A stretch of DNA of 64,000 nucleotides from Methylotetracoccus oryzae. Its GTDB lineage: Bacteria; Pseudomonadota; Gammaproteobacteria; Methylococcales; Methylococcaceae. Below the pieces are notes generated by a model. That model saw only the letters and a list, made by a program, of their open reading frames with translations. It did not search any database and was not told where the DNA came from. Positions 1-10,961 of the stretch are shown piece after piece (the stretch's first letter is position 1; every line of letters begins with the position of its first letter). Position numbers and translations under genes: made by a program. The stretch lies in assembly GCF_006175985.1 (NCBI RefSeq), contig NZ_SRSH01000013.1, positions 85,622-149,621 on the forward strand, written 5' to 3'.

Positions 1-71
1 ACCCGTTCGTGATCCCGTCCCGCCCCTAGCGAGGACCGGCCCTGAGCGCTGCCTGGCCTGAAACCGAGTCC

Positions 72-1568
72 CTGACGAAGACCGCGTCCGCGCTGCGCCT
101 GACCGAGCAGCAGCGCGCGGCGATCGAGGCAGATACTCCGATTGTCAAGATCAACGCCGTCGCCGGCAGTGGCAAGACCACGACCCTGATCGAATACGCG
201 GCGCGGCGGCCCGACCAGGCGATCCTCTACCTGACCTACAACAAGTCGGTTGCCGAAGAAGTCAGGGCCAAGGTCGTGCAGCGGGCACTGCGGCACGTCG
301 CGGTCCATACGATTCACGCACTGGCCTACCGCCACACCAACGCCAGCCGCTTCGAGCTGGAGCACGAACTCAGCGAGTGGCGCCTGCTCGAACGTTGCAT
401 CCCGGCCGCCGACCGGCGCACACAATCCGGCCTGCTGCTCGCGTGGCTGCTGAAGGATCTGGTCAACTACTACCTGAACTCGGCTCACCCCGGCATCGAC
501 GACGAGTTGCTCGAGCGCTATCAGCTGGACACTGCCCCACAGGCCCGCGTCATCGCGCTACTGACCCGGCGTGGCGGCGAACTGCTCGGGCTGGTCCGGA
601 CCCTACTGGGGGAAATGCGGAGCGGCGCGCAGCCGGCGGTACACGACTTCTACCTGAAACTGTTCCAGTTCTCGCGGCAGCCGCTCCCTTACGACGTGAT
701 CCTGGTCGACGAAGCCCAGGACACCTCCGGCGTGATGCTGTCGGTCGTCGAGCGGCAGCCGGCCCGCAAGGTCTTCGTCGGCGATACCTTTCAGCAAATC
801 TATGGATTCCGGCACGCGGTCAACTCGCTGGAGCGGCTGTCGGCCAAGGCCTTGCCTCTAAGCCAGACCTTCCGCTTCGGCGATGGGCTGGCCAAGCACA
901 TCGCGAAGCAAGTCAATGAGGCCTACGCGATGCTCGGGGAAACTGGGACCGTCGCCATCGAAGGCACCCGCGCCCTGACCCGCTTCGGCTCGAAAGCCCC
1001 GGACGATGCGCGCCCGCTGACGCTGATCGCACGGAGCAACCTCGGCCTGTTCGAGGCCTGTCTGGAGCGGCTGTCCGAAAACGACACACGGTTTTTCTTT
1101 CAGGGCGGCTACGCCGGCTATTCCTTCCTGAATGCCCGCGTGGCCGGTGCATTCTTCCTGAGCCAGGGCCGCCGCGAAAAGGTGCGTGACCCGTTCCTGA
1201 GTCGGTTCCAGAGCTTTCCCGCGTTGAAGGACTTCGCGCAGCAGACCCAGAACCAATCGCTGCAGAGCATCATCGGGCTGGTCGAGCGCTACGGCGGCAC
1301 GCTGTTCGAGTTCGATAAACAGATCAAGGCCCGGCTGGTCGAGCGGCCCGACGCCGACTTCATCTTCACGACGACGCACAAGGCCAAGGGCCAGGAATAC
1401 GACCATGTCGAGATGCTGCGCGACGACTTCCTGACGCGAGCCGATCTGTTGCGCACGCTGAAGCAAAAAGGGGACGACGCCGATCCGCTGAAGCTGCGCG
1501 AGGAGGTCAACGTCTATTACGTAGCCGCGACCCGGGCCAAGCATTCGATCAAGTTAGCGCCGTTTTGA
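72..1568 (+). CDS. UvrD/FBH1-like superfamily I DNA helicase, probable CTG start
   Basis: ATP-dependent DNA helicase of superfamily I. Seen: Walker A (AGSGKTTT) at about residues 31-38, the DEXQ-type Walker B (VDEAQDT), GDTFQQIYGFR (motif III region), the TTTHKAKGQEY motif V block and YYVAATRAK (motif VI). The protein is about 498 residues, short for UvrD and without a nuclease domain, like FBH1-type or Rep-like enzymes. The first in-frame ATG (276) lies after Walker A, so it cannot be the start. The frame is closed by a TAG at 27-29 and contains no ATG, GTG or TTG before the motif. A CTG at 72 or 42 is therefore the likely initiator. It converges on the truncated ATPase operon. The helicase family is certain, its specific role is not. 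Confidence 0.8.
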   Translation: MTKTASALRLTEQQRAAIEADTPIVKINAVAGSGKTTTLIEYAARRPDQAILYLTYNKSVAEEVRAKVVQRALRHVAVHTIHALAYRHTNASRFELEHELSEWRLLERCIPAADRRTQSGLLLAWLLKDLVNYYLNSAHPGIDDELLERYQLDTAPQARVIALLTRRGGELLGLVRTLLGEMRSGAQPAVHDFYLKLFQFSRQPLPYDVILVDEAQDTSGVMLSVVERQPARKVFVGDTFQQIYGFRHAVNSLERLSAKALPLSQTFRFGDGLAKHIAKQVNEAYAMLGETGTVAIEGTRALTRFGSKAPDDARPLTLIARSNLGLFEACLERLSENDTRFFFQGGYAGYSFLNARVAGAFFLSQGRREKVRDPFLSRFQSFPALKDFAQQTQNQSLQSIIGLVERYGGTLFEFDKQIKARLVERPDADFIFTTTHKAKGQEYDHVEMLRDDFLTRADLLRTLKQKGDDADPLKLREEVNVYYVAATRAKHSIKLAPF

Positions 1569-1755
1569 ATCCGGGGATCGGGGCGTCGCGCGCACCATGG
1601 GCGCGGTACATCTGCTTTGTGCGCACAGCGGTTTCGTGCGCACGGTGCACGGGGGTGACGGCGCCGACGCCACTCGACTCGGTCCCACGCCCAGAGCCAA
1701 CCGCCCGCTCTTTCCCAAGCGATTACCTGGCTGGCGACCGACGCTGTCCTTGCAG

Positions 1756-2493
1756 TCACTCCGCCAGTCGGAAAAACTCGAGCTCGTCGTGCAGGTTGGC
1801 GTGCAACAAAAGCGGACCGAGTTCGAAGCGCAACCCGGCGATCAGGCCGGGATCCGTTATGAAATCGCAGGCGATAGGGTGGCCGAGCTGAGCGCTGAGG
1901 GCTTGCTGCAGGTCAGCGCGCTGCTGTTCTCCCAGCGGGAATGCGCTCATCAGACGGGCGCGGCCACCCCCGTCGCCGCCCTGGGCAGTCACCGCCTCCC
2001 AGCGTTCCTCCGGAACCTGACTCAAATCGTCGATGAACAGGTCGAGCAGGCGCGCTTCCAGCTCGGGGCCCGCGACGCGCTCCAGCAACCGTGCCGCGAA
2101 ACGCCCGCCCAGTTCCAGCGACTGTTGCTCCAGATCGGACTGCTGAGCCGAAAGACGCCGCTGCGCCAGGATATCCGCCTGTTGGCGCTCGGCTTCGAGG
2201 CCTTGCCGAAACGCGTCCATCAACCGCGTCTTTTCGACATTCAGGTCCGCCAGCCACTGTTCGCGGGCCAACCGCTTTTCCTGCTCCCAGGCGGAAAGAC
2301 GCTCAGCGTACTGGCGCTCCAGCGCCTCGGACCGAGCCACCTGCGCGGCGGCTTCGTTCAGGCTGGACGCGATCGCTCGCCGGCGCTCCTCGATCACCGC
2401 CGCAACCGGGCGGTACAGGAAACGACCAAGGATCCACACCAGGATCAGAAAATTGATGACCTCCAGCAGGAAGGTCCAGGGGTTGAAGCCCAC
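1756..2493 (-). CDS. atpF: N-ATPase subunit b (AtpF), last gene of a truncated operon
   Basis: Peripheral-stalk b subunit of an N-type F1Fo ATPase. One N-terminal membrane helix (FLLEVINFLILVWILGRFLY, about residues 8-27) is followed by a long charged coiled coil rich in Glu, Arg and Gln. The C-terminal part (about 150-245) is extended, as in N-ATPase AtpF proteins that combine b and delta functions. The 245-residue length is normal for this group. It follows atpE by 10 bases. In complete N-ATPase operons atpA (alpha) and atpG (gamma) come next; here the only sequence between this stop and the convergent helicase gene is 187 bases with no recognisable alpha-subunit motif. Confidence 0.88.
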   Translation of the reverse strand: MGFNPWTFLLEVINFLILVWILGRFLYRPVAAVIEERRRAIASSLNEAAAQVARSEALERQYAERLSAWEQEKRLAREQWLADLNVEKTRLMDAFRQGLEAERQQADILAQRRLSAQQSDLEQQSLELGGRFAARLLERVAGPELEARLLDLFIDDLSQVPEERWEAVTAQGGDGGGRARLMSAFPLGEQQRADLQQALSAQLGHPIACDFITDPGLIAGLRFELGPLLLHANLHDELEFFRLAE

Positions 2494-2503
2494 GCGCGCG
2501 GTC

Positions 2504-2770
2504 CTATTTGATCAGGTACTCCAGCAGGGGATTCCGGAACAGCACGATCAGCACGATCACCAGCGCGTAAATCGCCAGCGACTCGATCATCGCCAGCCCG
2601 ATGAACAGGGTTCGCATGATGGACTTCTCGGCATCCGGCTGTCGCGCCAGCGCATCCAGCGCCTGTCCGATCGCCCGGCCCATTGCCAGCGCCGGCAGCA
2701 TCACCGCGAGTGCGATACCCAACACCGCAGCGACGGTGGAGGCGATCACTAACCACGTCATCTCGTTCAT
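2504..2770 (-). CDS. atpE: N-ATPase rotor-ring subunit c (AtpE)
   Basis: Membrane rotor subunit of 88 residues with two hydrophobic helices joined by the polar loop LARQPDA. The ion-binding carboxylate is Glu63 in MIESLAIY; Ser64 and Tyr68 match two ligands of the Na+ motif known from Ilyobacter c subunits. The helix-1 position usually held by Gln in Na+ rings is Met30, and the residue after Ser64 is Leu rather than Thr. The Na+ ligand set is therefore incomplete and H+ coupling is at least as likely. Its start overlaps the end of atpB by four bases. Confidence 0.9.
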   Translation of the reverse strand: MNEMTWLVIASTVAAVLGIALAVMLPALAMGRAIGQALDALARQPDAEKSIMRTLFIGLAMIESLAIYALVIVLIVLFRNPLLEYLIK

Positions 2771-3462
2771 GAACTGCCGTTCTCCTGCTCCGGCTCACTG
2801 AGTTGGCTCTGGATGCCGCTGGCAATGTAGATCAGTGCCAGCGTTCCGAAAATATACGCTTGTACCAAGCCTTCGACGATGTGCAACATCAGGATCGGCA
2901 CCGGCACGAACAAGCCGGCGATCAGCAGCAGCAACAGCGCGATCATGTCCATGCTCATCATGTTGCCGAACAGGCGGACGGCGAGAGCAACCGTGCGCGT
3001 GATCTCGCTGAGCAGATGGAACGGCAACAGGATCGGATTCGGACTCAAGTAATGCTTCAGGTAGGCGCGCCAGCCCTGGCTGCGAATGCCGAACCAGTGC
3101 ACCGAGAAATACACCAGGACGGCCAGCGCCGACGTCACCGACAAGTCCCTGGTCGGCGTCTCGAACCCCGGAATCAGGCTCAGCAGGTTCGCGACCCCGA
3201 GATACAGCCACAGACTCAGCACGAAGGGCGTCACGCGGAGGTAGTCCCTCGGCAGTAACTCCCGGACAGCGTTCTCGCAGGCCCCGACGATGCCTTCGAA
3301 GACAACCTGCATCGGCCCTGGCATCTGGCGCAGTCGGCAGCTCACCGCCCATGACCCGATCCAGAACGCTGCCATGATCAGCCAGGTGTAGACGATGCTG
3401 TCGGCGATCGCGACCGGTCCGAGCGTGAACAGGGTGCGGGCGCCAGGCTGCAGGTCATCCAT
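2767..3462 (-). CDS. atpB: N-ATPase subunit a (AtpB)
   Basis: Integral membrane stator subunit that forms the ion half-channels against the c ring. It has 231 residues and about five or six hydrophobic segments. The essential arginine lies in the penultimate long helix ([17 protein letters not shown]), the family hallmark. The preceding [12 protein letters not shown] is also typical of subunit a. It starts four bases after atpQ. No atpR gene, normally between atpQ and atpB in N-ATPase operons, fits in the gap. Confidence 0.92.
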   Translation of the reverse strand: MDDLQPGARTLFTLGPVAIADSIVYTWLIMAAFWIGSWAVSCRLRQMPGPMQVVFEGIVGACENAVRELLPRDYLRVTPFVLSLWLYLGVANLLSLIPGFETPTRDLSVTSALAVLVYFSVHWFGIRSQGWRAYLKHYLSPNPILLPFHLLSEITRTVALAVRLFGNMMSMDMIALLLLLIAGLFVPVPILMLHIVEGLVQAYIFGTLALIYIASGIQSQLSEPEQENGSS

Positions 3463-3466
3463 CGCG

Positions 3467-3738
3467 TCACTCGTGCCGCTTGATCAGCAGGTACGCACTG
3501 TAGACGCCGACCACCAGCCCCGCGAACAACAGGCTCAGCGTCCAGTGTATACAGAAGCCGGGCAGCCGCTCGTCCAGCCAGCGGCCGAGAAAGGCGCCGC
3601 CCACCATCGGCAGCACGACGACCAGACCGAGTGTGCCGAGATAGGCCGTCTGGGCCAGCAGGCCCGGACGGTCGCGCTCGGCCTGCCGCATCCGCTCGAC
3701 GCGTCGCCGAATGGTGGCCTCCCAGCGCGCATCGTCCT

Positions 3739-3742
<4 letters not shown>
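3467..3742 (-). CDS. atpQ: N-ATPase accessory membrane protein AtpQ (AtpI-like)
   Basis: Small protein of 91 residues with a charged N terminus ([14 protein letters not shown]) and two transmembrane helices. The stretch [14 protein letters not shown] and the second helix ending in GVYSAYLL match the AtpI/AtpQ family that helps assemble or supply ions to the Fo sector. The start ATG overlaps the atpC stop (TGATG), showing translational coupling. Its position third in the operon is the usual one for AtpQ. Confidence 0.85.
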
Positions 3743-5555
<1,813 letters not shown>

Positions 5556-6416
5556 CTACGGACCGGTCGCGATCGGGGTGTCCGCGCGACCGCCCCATTC
5601 GGTCCATGACCCGTCATAAACAGGGACATCGACGCGACCGAGCCGGTACAACGCGAGAGCCAGGATCGCTGCCGTCACGCCGGTACCACAGGTTGTGACC
5701 AGCGGCTCGCGCAGGTCGAGTCCGGCCGACCGGAAGGCGCTCGCGAGTTCGGACTCGGCTTTCATGCAACCGGTTTCGGAATCGATCAGCCACTTGAAGA
5801 ACAGGTTGCGACTGCCGGGCAGGTGTCCGAAGCGCAGCCCGGCACGCGGCTCGGGTTCGCTGCCGGTGAAACGACCGGGGGAGCGGGCATCGACGATCTG
5901 CACTCCGGCACCATTGACCAGAAGGCGCATGGCCTCCAGATCACGCACCAGCTCCGGGCGATAAGCGGCTTCGAAGCGGCACGCAGCCCTTGGCAACGCA
6001 GGCGCCGATTGCTCGGAGTGTCCCCGGGCTCTCCAAGCGGCCAGTCCGCCATCCAGCACCGAGACGCGGTCGTGTCCGAACACGCGGAACATCCACCACG
6101 CGCGGGCCGAAGCCATGAACGAGTTGGCGTCATAGAGCACCACGTGAGTCCCATTGCCGATGCCTAAAGCGCCCACGGCGGCTGCGAACTCGGCCGGCTG
6201 AGGCAACATGTGAGGCAGCGCGGACCGCCGATCGGCAACGGCGTCGATATCGAAAAACTGGGCGCCGGGGAGATGCGCTGCGCGAAACTCGGCAGCCGCA
6301 TCGCGACCCTGGTTCGGCAGGAAGAAGGTTGCGTCCAGCACCACGCTCCCGGCAGTGCCGAGACAGGCGGCCAACGCTTCGCAATCGAGCAGCGCGGGAG
6401 TCGATCCGATGGTCAT
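5556..6416 (-). CDS. sseA: 3-mercaptopyruvate sulfurtransferase
   Basis: Two-domain rhodanese family enzyme, 286 residues, that moves sulfur from 3-mercaptopyruvate to thiophilic acceptors. The active-site loop is CGTGVTA with Cys243; a small residue after the CG is typical of mercaptopyruvate sulfurtransferases, while thiosulfate rhodaneses carry charged residues there. Also seen are the N-terminal rhodanese signature HLPGAQFFDID and the C-terminal WTEWG. The start at 6414-6416 (MTIGSTP) was chosen because the homologous region begins there; the frame stays open upstream. It may be transcribed together with the ATPase genes. Confidence 0.9.
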   Translation of the reverse strand: MTIGSTPALLDCEALAACLGTAGSVVLDATFFLPNQGRDAAAEFRAAHLPGAQFFDIDAVADRRSALPHMLPQPAEFAAAVGALGIGNGTHVVLYDANSFMASARAWWMFRVFGHDRVSVLDGGLAAWRARGHSEQSAPALPRAACRFEAAYRPELVRDLEAMRLLVNGAGVQIVDARSPGRFTGSEPEPRAGLRFGHLPGSRNLFFKWLIDSETGCMKAESELASAFRSAGLDLREPLVTTCGTGVTAAILALALYRLGRVDVPVYDGSWTEWGGRADTPIATGP

Positions 6417-6746
6417 GAACAGGACCTCGCTAGGCTCGGTTTCAGGTGCAAGACGGGGTGCGACGCTTGGAAATCGGCGTGCGGACTTGCTGCGTCCGAT
6501 GCCGACACGCACTGTAGCTTGGCCTGCGAGCATGCGGGTCGGCACGTCGGATTGTCAACCGGGGGCCGATCGATCAGAGTCCCGCGTGCTGCGACAAAGT
6601 ACACGGGAACATCGGGCCTGGGGCCTCGCCGCGCAACTCGATCCAGCCGGGAGGTCTGCTACACTCGGCGCGGTGCGGGACAGCGGATTTTGCGCCCTGC
6701 CGCACCCAACGGAACAGTCCATCCTGGCCAACCCGCACCTTCACCG
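6417..6746. other. Intergenic region between divergent sseA and methyltransferase genes
   Basis: These 330 bases must hold the promoters for both divergent genes. The stretch around 6657-6675 contains TACACT, a possible -10 element for the rightward gene. No gene, repeat or strong hairpin was recognised. Confidence 0.5.
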
Positions 6747-7589
6747 ATGACGAAGATTCCGGTTCCGTCGCTCGATCCCGGCCGCTATGCCGAAACCTTC
6801 GCCGTGTTCGTCGCACGCTCGCTGGAATACCCCCAGATGGTCGCCGAACTGGCCCGCATGACCCGCGCGGAGTGCCCGGAAGGCTACCGGATGCTCGATA
6901 TCGGTGCCGGAACGGGTCAGGTGATCCGGGCGCTCGCCGAAGGCGACGGACGCAGCCCGGGCCACTACACGGCGTTCGAGCCGAATCCCCGGCACGCTGC
7001 AGCGCTAGGCGCTACCTTGCAGCAACTTGGTCTGCCGCATCAGGTGCATGCGTGCCCGTTCTCGACCACAACCGAACTCGGCACTCCCTACGACTTCGCA
7101 CTTTTTTCACACAGTCTTTATTGGATGGAGGACCCCGCCGCGACAATGCTCCATGCAGCGACAGCGGTAGTACCTGGCGGCAAGGTGCTGGCCTTCATCG
7201 CCGGACCCTACGGCGTCCACGCGATGTTTCCGTTGTTCGAGCCGCTGCTTGACCGCACCAGTCCGATGCTGCAGAACAATGCCATGAGCAGTCTGGAACT
7301 GGTGCGGGGGCTGCGAACACGCGGCGTCGAACCGGACCTCAGGATGCTGCCGACGCCGATCGACCTGACCGGTCTGTTCGATCCTGCCGGTGAGGCCGAA
7401 CTCGACGAATTCATCTCGTTTTGCCTGCAGCTCGAGTTCAGCACGCTCCCGGCCTGGCTGAAGCGCGACATAGTGGACTACGTGAGGGGCGGGTGCGTAA
7501 CGCAGGACGGCTGCCTGTACTGGTATCTTCCGACCGCCGCCGTGACACTGTCCGGGCAGTGCGCGGTCCCCAGCACGACGCGGACCTGA
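6747..7589 (+). CDS. Class I SAM-dependent methyltransferase
   Basis: Predicted small-molecule methyltransferase of 280 residues. The SAM-binding motif I is LDIGAGTGQVIRAL (about 50-63), followed by the acidic residue in FEPN (motif II) and the FALFSHSLYW region. The substrate cannot be told from sequence. The start ATG at 6747 (MTKIPVPS) is preferred over earlier in-frame codons because the protein family region begins there. No partner gene lies in the same direction. Confidence 0.75.
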   Translation: MTKIPVPSLDPGRYAETFAVFVARSLEYPQMVAELARMTRAECPEGYRMLDIGAGTGQVIRALAEGDGRSPGHYTAFEPNPRHAAALGATLQQLGLPHQVHACPFSTTTELGTPYDFALFSHSLYWMEDPAATMLHAATAVVPGGKVLAFIAGPYGVHAMFPLFEPLLDRTSPMLQNNAMSSLELVRGLRTRGVEPDLRMLPTPIDLTGLFDPAGEAELDEFISFCLQLEFSTLPAWLKRDIVDYVRGGCVTQDGCLYWYLPTAAVTLSGQCAVPSTTRT

Positions 7590-7660
7590 GCATTCAAGGT
7601 GCACCACCGCGATAACGCATGCGCCTGTCGCCCGATACCGCCGTAATCCCCGTGAGCCCA

Positions 7661-7903
7661 TCAGTCGGACTGTCGTTCTCCATTCGCCGGTACCACCCTC
7701 TCGACCGGAAGAATGGTGCAGCATTCCTCGTCCTCGTCGAAAATGATCACCGCGTTACCCAGTTCCAGCTGCCGCTGCACCTGGCTGACGCGGACTTGCA
7801 ATGGCGTCTCCTGCTCACCGTAATCCGTGCCATCGCGAGTTACGAATTCCTCGATAAGGCGCTGAAGCGTGTCAGGGGTAAGTTGGCGGTGAGGAATAAT
7901 CAT
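7661..7903 (-). CDS. yheU: YheU family protein (UPF0270)
   Basis: Small cytosolic protein of 80 residues. The N-terminal pattern MIIPHRQLTPDTLQRLIEEF and the block TRDGTDYGE match the gammaproteobacterial YheU family; the middle section QVQRQLELGNAVIIFDE also fits. The function of the family is not established. It is convergent with the upstream methyltransferase gene. Confidence 0.88.
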   Translation of the reverse strand: MIIPHRQLTPDTLQRLIEEFVTRDGTDYGEQETPLQVRVSQVQRQLELGNAVIIFDEDEECCTILPVERVVPANGERQSD

Positions 7904-8086
7904 CGTCTTAGGGTCAACAGAGAAACCTTTCCATCCAATTTCGGAACCAAATGTTATCCGGCTATTTTGATCTAACCGTCATAGCGATAGAATAAGCGGG
8001 TAAGGTCTGATGCGGCGACTACTCCGCTGGCGATGCCTATTGCGGCCGCCCCTCAGCAACATGTTCCACTTTGCACGACATTCACC

Positions 8087-8404
8087 ATGACCGATTTTTC
8101 AAAACTCTCCGAACAGGAACTGTCCGTATTGATCGCCGACGCATCCAAGGCGCTCGAAGCGAAACGCCAGCAGGCGCGCCGCGATGTTCTGGCCCAGATC
8201 AAGTCACTCGCCTCTACGATCGGTGTCGATGTTCAGATAACCGAACAGGCTCCCGAGGCAAACACCCGGAAGGGCTCCAAGGTTGCGATCAAATACCGTG
8301 ACCCCGGCAACCCAAACAACGCCTGGAGCGGGCGTGGCGTGAAGCCTCGCTGGCTGCAGGAGTATGTGGACCAGGGACGGTCGGTCGACGAGTTTCGGGT
8401 CTGA
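8087..8404 (+). CDS. H-NS family nucleoid protein, short form
   Basis: H-NS-like DNA-binding protein of 105 residues. The N-terminal half is a charged helical oligomerisation region (LSEQELSVLIADASKALEAK), and the C-terminal half has the H-NS DNA-binding core: VAIKYRDPGNPNNAWSGRGVKPRWL. This is the short H-NS/MvaT-like form common in beta- and gammaproteobacteria, where such proteins silence AT-rich DNA. The start at 8087 (MTDFSKLS) is chosen over the ATG at 8033 because the family begins at that point. The upstream 180 bases are AT-rich and likely contain its promoter. Confidence 0.85.
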   Translation: MTDFSKLSEQELSVLIADASKALEAKRQQARRDVLAQIKSLASTIGVDVQITEQAPEANTRKGSKVAIKYRDPGNPNNAWSGRGVKPRWLQEYVDQGRSVDEFRV

Positions 8405-9182
8405 CGAACTCGCAGGGCACTTTTGTACCGTCAGGCGGCGGAGCTCGACACCGCTGCCTGATCTGGCCGGATCGATCGGGAAATACCCGGACCATCATGC
8501 GTTAGTCTCAATGACAAGCGAGCGGCCAGTGTACGCCCCCCTCCTTAAGCAGCGGAGTGGCTCACCGCGTCAATACTCGCCATTAAACACCGAGCCGCGG
8601 GCTTCGACACAACTGCGAAGGTATGACTCGGAGCACTCGGAATCGTCTTAGGCCATTCTGCCAATAAGGCCAAGACTTTTCGAATAGAGAAAGTGGAAGC
8701 GAGAGGCCGGAAACGTTTTTCTCCTCGCCCCCCGCGCAGCTTCGTAAGCACACTTACACCCGCCCGGCCAGCCCGTCACCAGGCCTACGGGCGAAAAAGA
8801 GCCGGTGCGATCTTTTCGATGAGCTGCTGCAGGCCGTATTTCCCGCTCAACGTCAACCCTCTTCCAGGTCGCGAAGCGTGCGTCAGCAACACCAAGTGCG
8901 GCATCTCGCGGATGTCCAATTCGCCCGTGCTCACCCGCCAGTTACGTCCAGCCAAATCAGCCCGACATTGGCGCGATCCTAACATTCGCCCCACAGGCCC
9001 AAGAAGCAGCGGCTTGAGTGTGAGCTGACAGCTCGCCGCGCGAGACCCGCGGTCGCCAGGTACCGGAAGCGCGTACTGGCGTAAGCTGCTCTTTCGGTAT
9101 CTTGAGCCCCTCTTCGCGGCGAACCGCCTAACCCCGCTCCGACAGGAAAGGCCGCATATGGTTCGCGAAACGCGTTTCCCGC
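8405..9182. other. Long non-coding stretch between the H-NS-like gene and fabA
   Basis: About 780 bases with no gene that can be supported. A minus-strand frame over 8785-9219 reads open for 144 codons, but its composition is Arg/Ser-rich and it resembles no family known to me. No repeats or RNA gene were recognised. Confidence 0.5.
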
Positions 9183-9188
9183 TATAAT
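9183..9188 (+). promoter_or_regulatory. Probable -10 element of the fabAB promoter
   Basis: A perfect TATAAT lies 30 bases before the fabA start codon. The matching -35 region (around 9160-9165) is weak, which suggests an activator. A palindromic TTCGCGAA precedes it. This is the only consensus promoter box seen upstream of fabA. Confidence 0.55.
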
Positions 9189-9217
9189 GCGCGCTTTTCT
9201 GCCGCGGAATCCTGCTC

Positions 9218-9733
9218 ATGCAGCGTCAAGAACAATACGATCGGGAGGAGCTGCTTCGTTGTGGTCGCGGCGAGCTATTCGGTCCCGGCAATGCCCAGTT
9301 GCCGATGCCGCCAATGCTGATGTTCGATCGCATCACCCGCATCAATGCGACCGAGGGGCCATATGAAAAAGGTCTGATGCTGGCCGAACTCGACATCAAG
9401 CCGGACCTGTGGTTCTTCGGATGTCATTTCGAGGGCGACCCGGTCATGCCGGGCTGCCTGGGGCTCGACGCGATGTGGCAAATGGTCGGCTTCTATCTCG
9501 GATGGATGGGCGGCCAGGGACGCGGGCGGGCGCTCGGCGTCGGCGAGGTCAAGTTCCGTGGCCAGGTGCTGCCGCACAACAAATTGGTCCTGTATCGTAT
9601 CCACTTGAAACGAGTCATGATGCGCAAGCTGGTCATGGGCATCGCCGATGCCGAGATGGAATGCGATGGCCGCGTGATCTACGAGGCCACCGACCTGCGG
9701 GTCGGTCTGTTCACCTCCCCGGACGCCTTCTGA
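9218..9733 (+). CDS. fabA: 3-hydroxydecanoyl-ACP dehydratase/isomerase
   Basis: Dehydratase and isomerase that introduces the cis double bond in anaerobic unsaturated fatty acid synthesis. The 171-residue length is normal. The hot-dog fold active-site block is [20 protein letters not shown], with the catalytic His and the downstream Asp of the helix. The N-terminal [12 protein letters not shown] is also typical. It is followed after 10 bases by fabB, its functional partner, so the pair is an operon. Confidence 0.96.
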   Translation: MQRQEQYDREELLRCGRGELFGPGNAQLPMPPMLMFDRITRINATEGPYEKGLMLAELDIKPDLWFFGCHFEGDPVMPGCLGLDAMWQMVGFYLGWMGGQGRGRALGVGEVKFRGQVLPHNKLVLYRIHLKRVMMRKLVMGIADAEMECDGRVIYEATDLRVGLFTSPDAF

Positions 9734-9743
9734 GGGAAAAACT

Positions 9744-10961
9744 ATGAAACGCGTGGTTGTCACGGGTATCGGTATCGTATCCAGCATTGGTCACAATCGC
9801 GACCAGGTCGCTGAAGCCCTGCGCAAGGGTCACTCGGGCATCCGTCATAGCGACGAGTACCGTGACCTCGGCTTCCGCAGCCATGTTTGCGGCCCTGTCG
9901 AACTGGACCTCGACGAACTGATCGACCGCAAAGTCCGTCGTTTCATGGGGGATGGCGCCGCGTTCAACTACCTGGCGATGCAGGAAGCGATCGGGGACGC
10001 AGGCCTCGAGCCGCATGAAGTCTCCGACCCCCGAACAGGCCTGATCATGGGTTCGGGCGGCCCATCGACGTCCAACATGCTGCTGGCCTGGGACACGTTC
10101 CGGGAAAAGGGCATCAAGAAGGTTGGGCCTTACATGGTACCGCGCTCGATGTCGAATACGAACTCGGCCTGCCTCGCAACGCCTTTCAAGATCAAGGGCG
10201 TCAACTACTCGATCAGCTCGGCCTGCGCGACCAGCGCGCACTGCGTCGGCAATGCCGCGGAGCAGATCCAGCTCGGCAAGCAGGACATCGTGTTCGCCGG
10301 CGGCGGCGAAGAAGTGCACTGGACGATGACCCTGCTGTTCGATGCGATGGGTGCCTTGTCATCCAAATACAATGACGAGCCGCAGCATGCCTCGCGTCCC
10401 TACGATGCAGACCGCGATGGGTTCGTGATCTCGGGCGGCGGTGGCGTACTGGTCGTCGAGGAGCTCGAACACGCCAAGGCGCGCGGCGCAAGGATCTATG
10501 CCGAACTCGTCGGGTACGGCGCGACGTCCGATGGCTACGACATGGTGCAGCCCTCCGGCGAAGGCGCGGTACGGTGCATGCAGCAAGCCATGGCCACCGC
10601 CGGTACGGCCATCGACTACGTCAACGCCCATGGCACCAGTACACCGATCGGCGACATCCGCGAACTGGAAGCCGTCAAGGCCGCATTCGGCGACAACATC
10701 CCTCCGATCAGTTCGACCAAATCGCTGACCGGGCATGCGCTGGGCGCCGCCGGGGTTCATGAGGCGATCTACTCGTTGCTGATGATGGAAGGCCAGTTCA
10801 TCAGCGCGTCCGCCAATATCGAGCGCCTTGATCCGGGCGCCGAGGGCGTGCCCATCGTCCGCGAATACCGCGAGAACGCGGTCCTGAATACCGTGATGTC
10901 GAACAGCTTCGGTTTTGGTGGCACGAACGCGACATTGATCTTCCGTCGCTATGGCGGCTGA
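9744..10961 (+). CDS. fabB: 3-oxoacyl-ACP synthase I
   Basis: Elongating condensing enzyme of type II fatty acid synthesis, needed to extend the cis-unsaturated intermediate made by FabA. 405 residues. The catalytic triad is visible: Cys in SSACATS, His in [11 protein letters not shown] and His in [11 protein letters not shown], and the C-terminal [10 protein letters not shown] loop is present. A good ribosome binding site (AGGGA) precedes the ATG. The end overlaps ttcA by 11 bases. Confidence 0.96.
   Translation: MKRVVVTGIGIVSSIGHNRDQVAEALRKGHSGIRHSDEYRDLGFRSHVCGPVELDLDELIDRKVRRFMGDGAAFNYLAMQEAIGDAGLEPHEVSDPRTGLIMGSGGPSTSNMLLAWDTFREKGIKKVGPYMVPRSMSNTNSACLATPFKIKGVNYSISSACATSAHCVGNAAEQIQLGKQDIVFAGGGEEVHWTMTLLFDAMGALSSKYNDEPQHASRPYDADRDGFVISGGGGVLVVEELEHAKARGARIYAELVGYGATSDGYDMVQPSGEGAVRCMQQAMATAGTAIDYVNAHGTSTPIGDIRELEAVKAAFGDNIPPISSTKSLTGHALGAAGVHEAIYSLLMMEGQFISASANIERLDPGAEGVPIVREYRENAVLNTVMSNSFGFGGTNATLIFRRYGG

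Noticed and set aside
1569..1755. Possible remains of atpA between atpF and the helicase
   Set aside because: No alpha-subunit motif (Walker A GDRQTGKT type or similar) could be read in any minus-strand frame.
8785..9219. A 144-codon open frame on the minus strand overlapping the fabA promoter
   Set aside because: Arg/Ser-rich, no recognisable domain, and it would overlap the fabA start and its promoter. Open frames this long are expected at this GC content.
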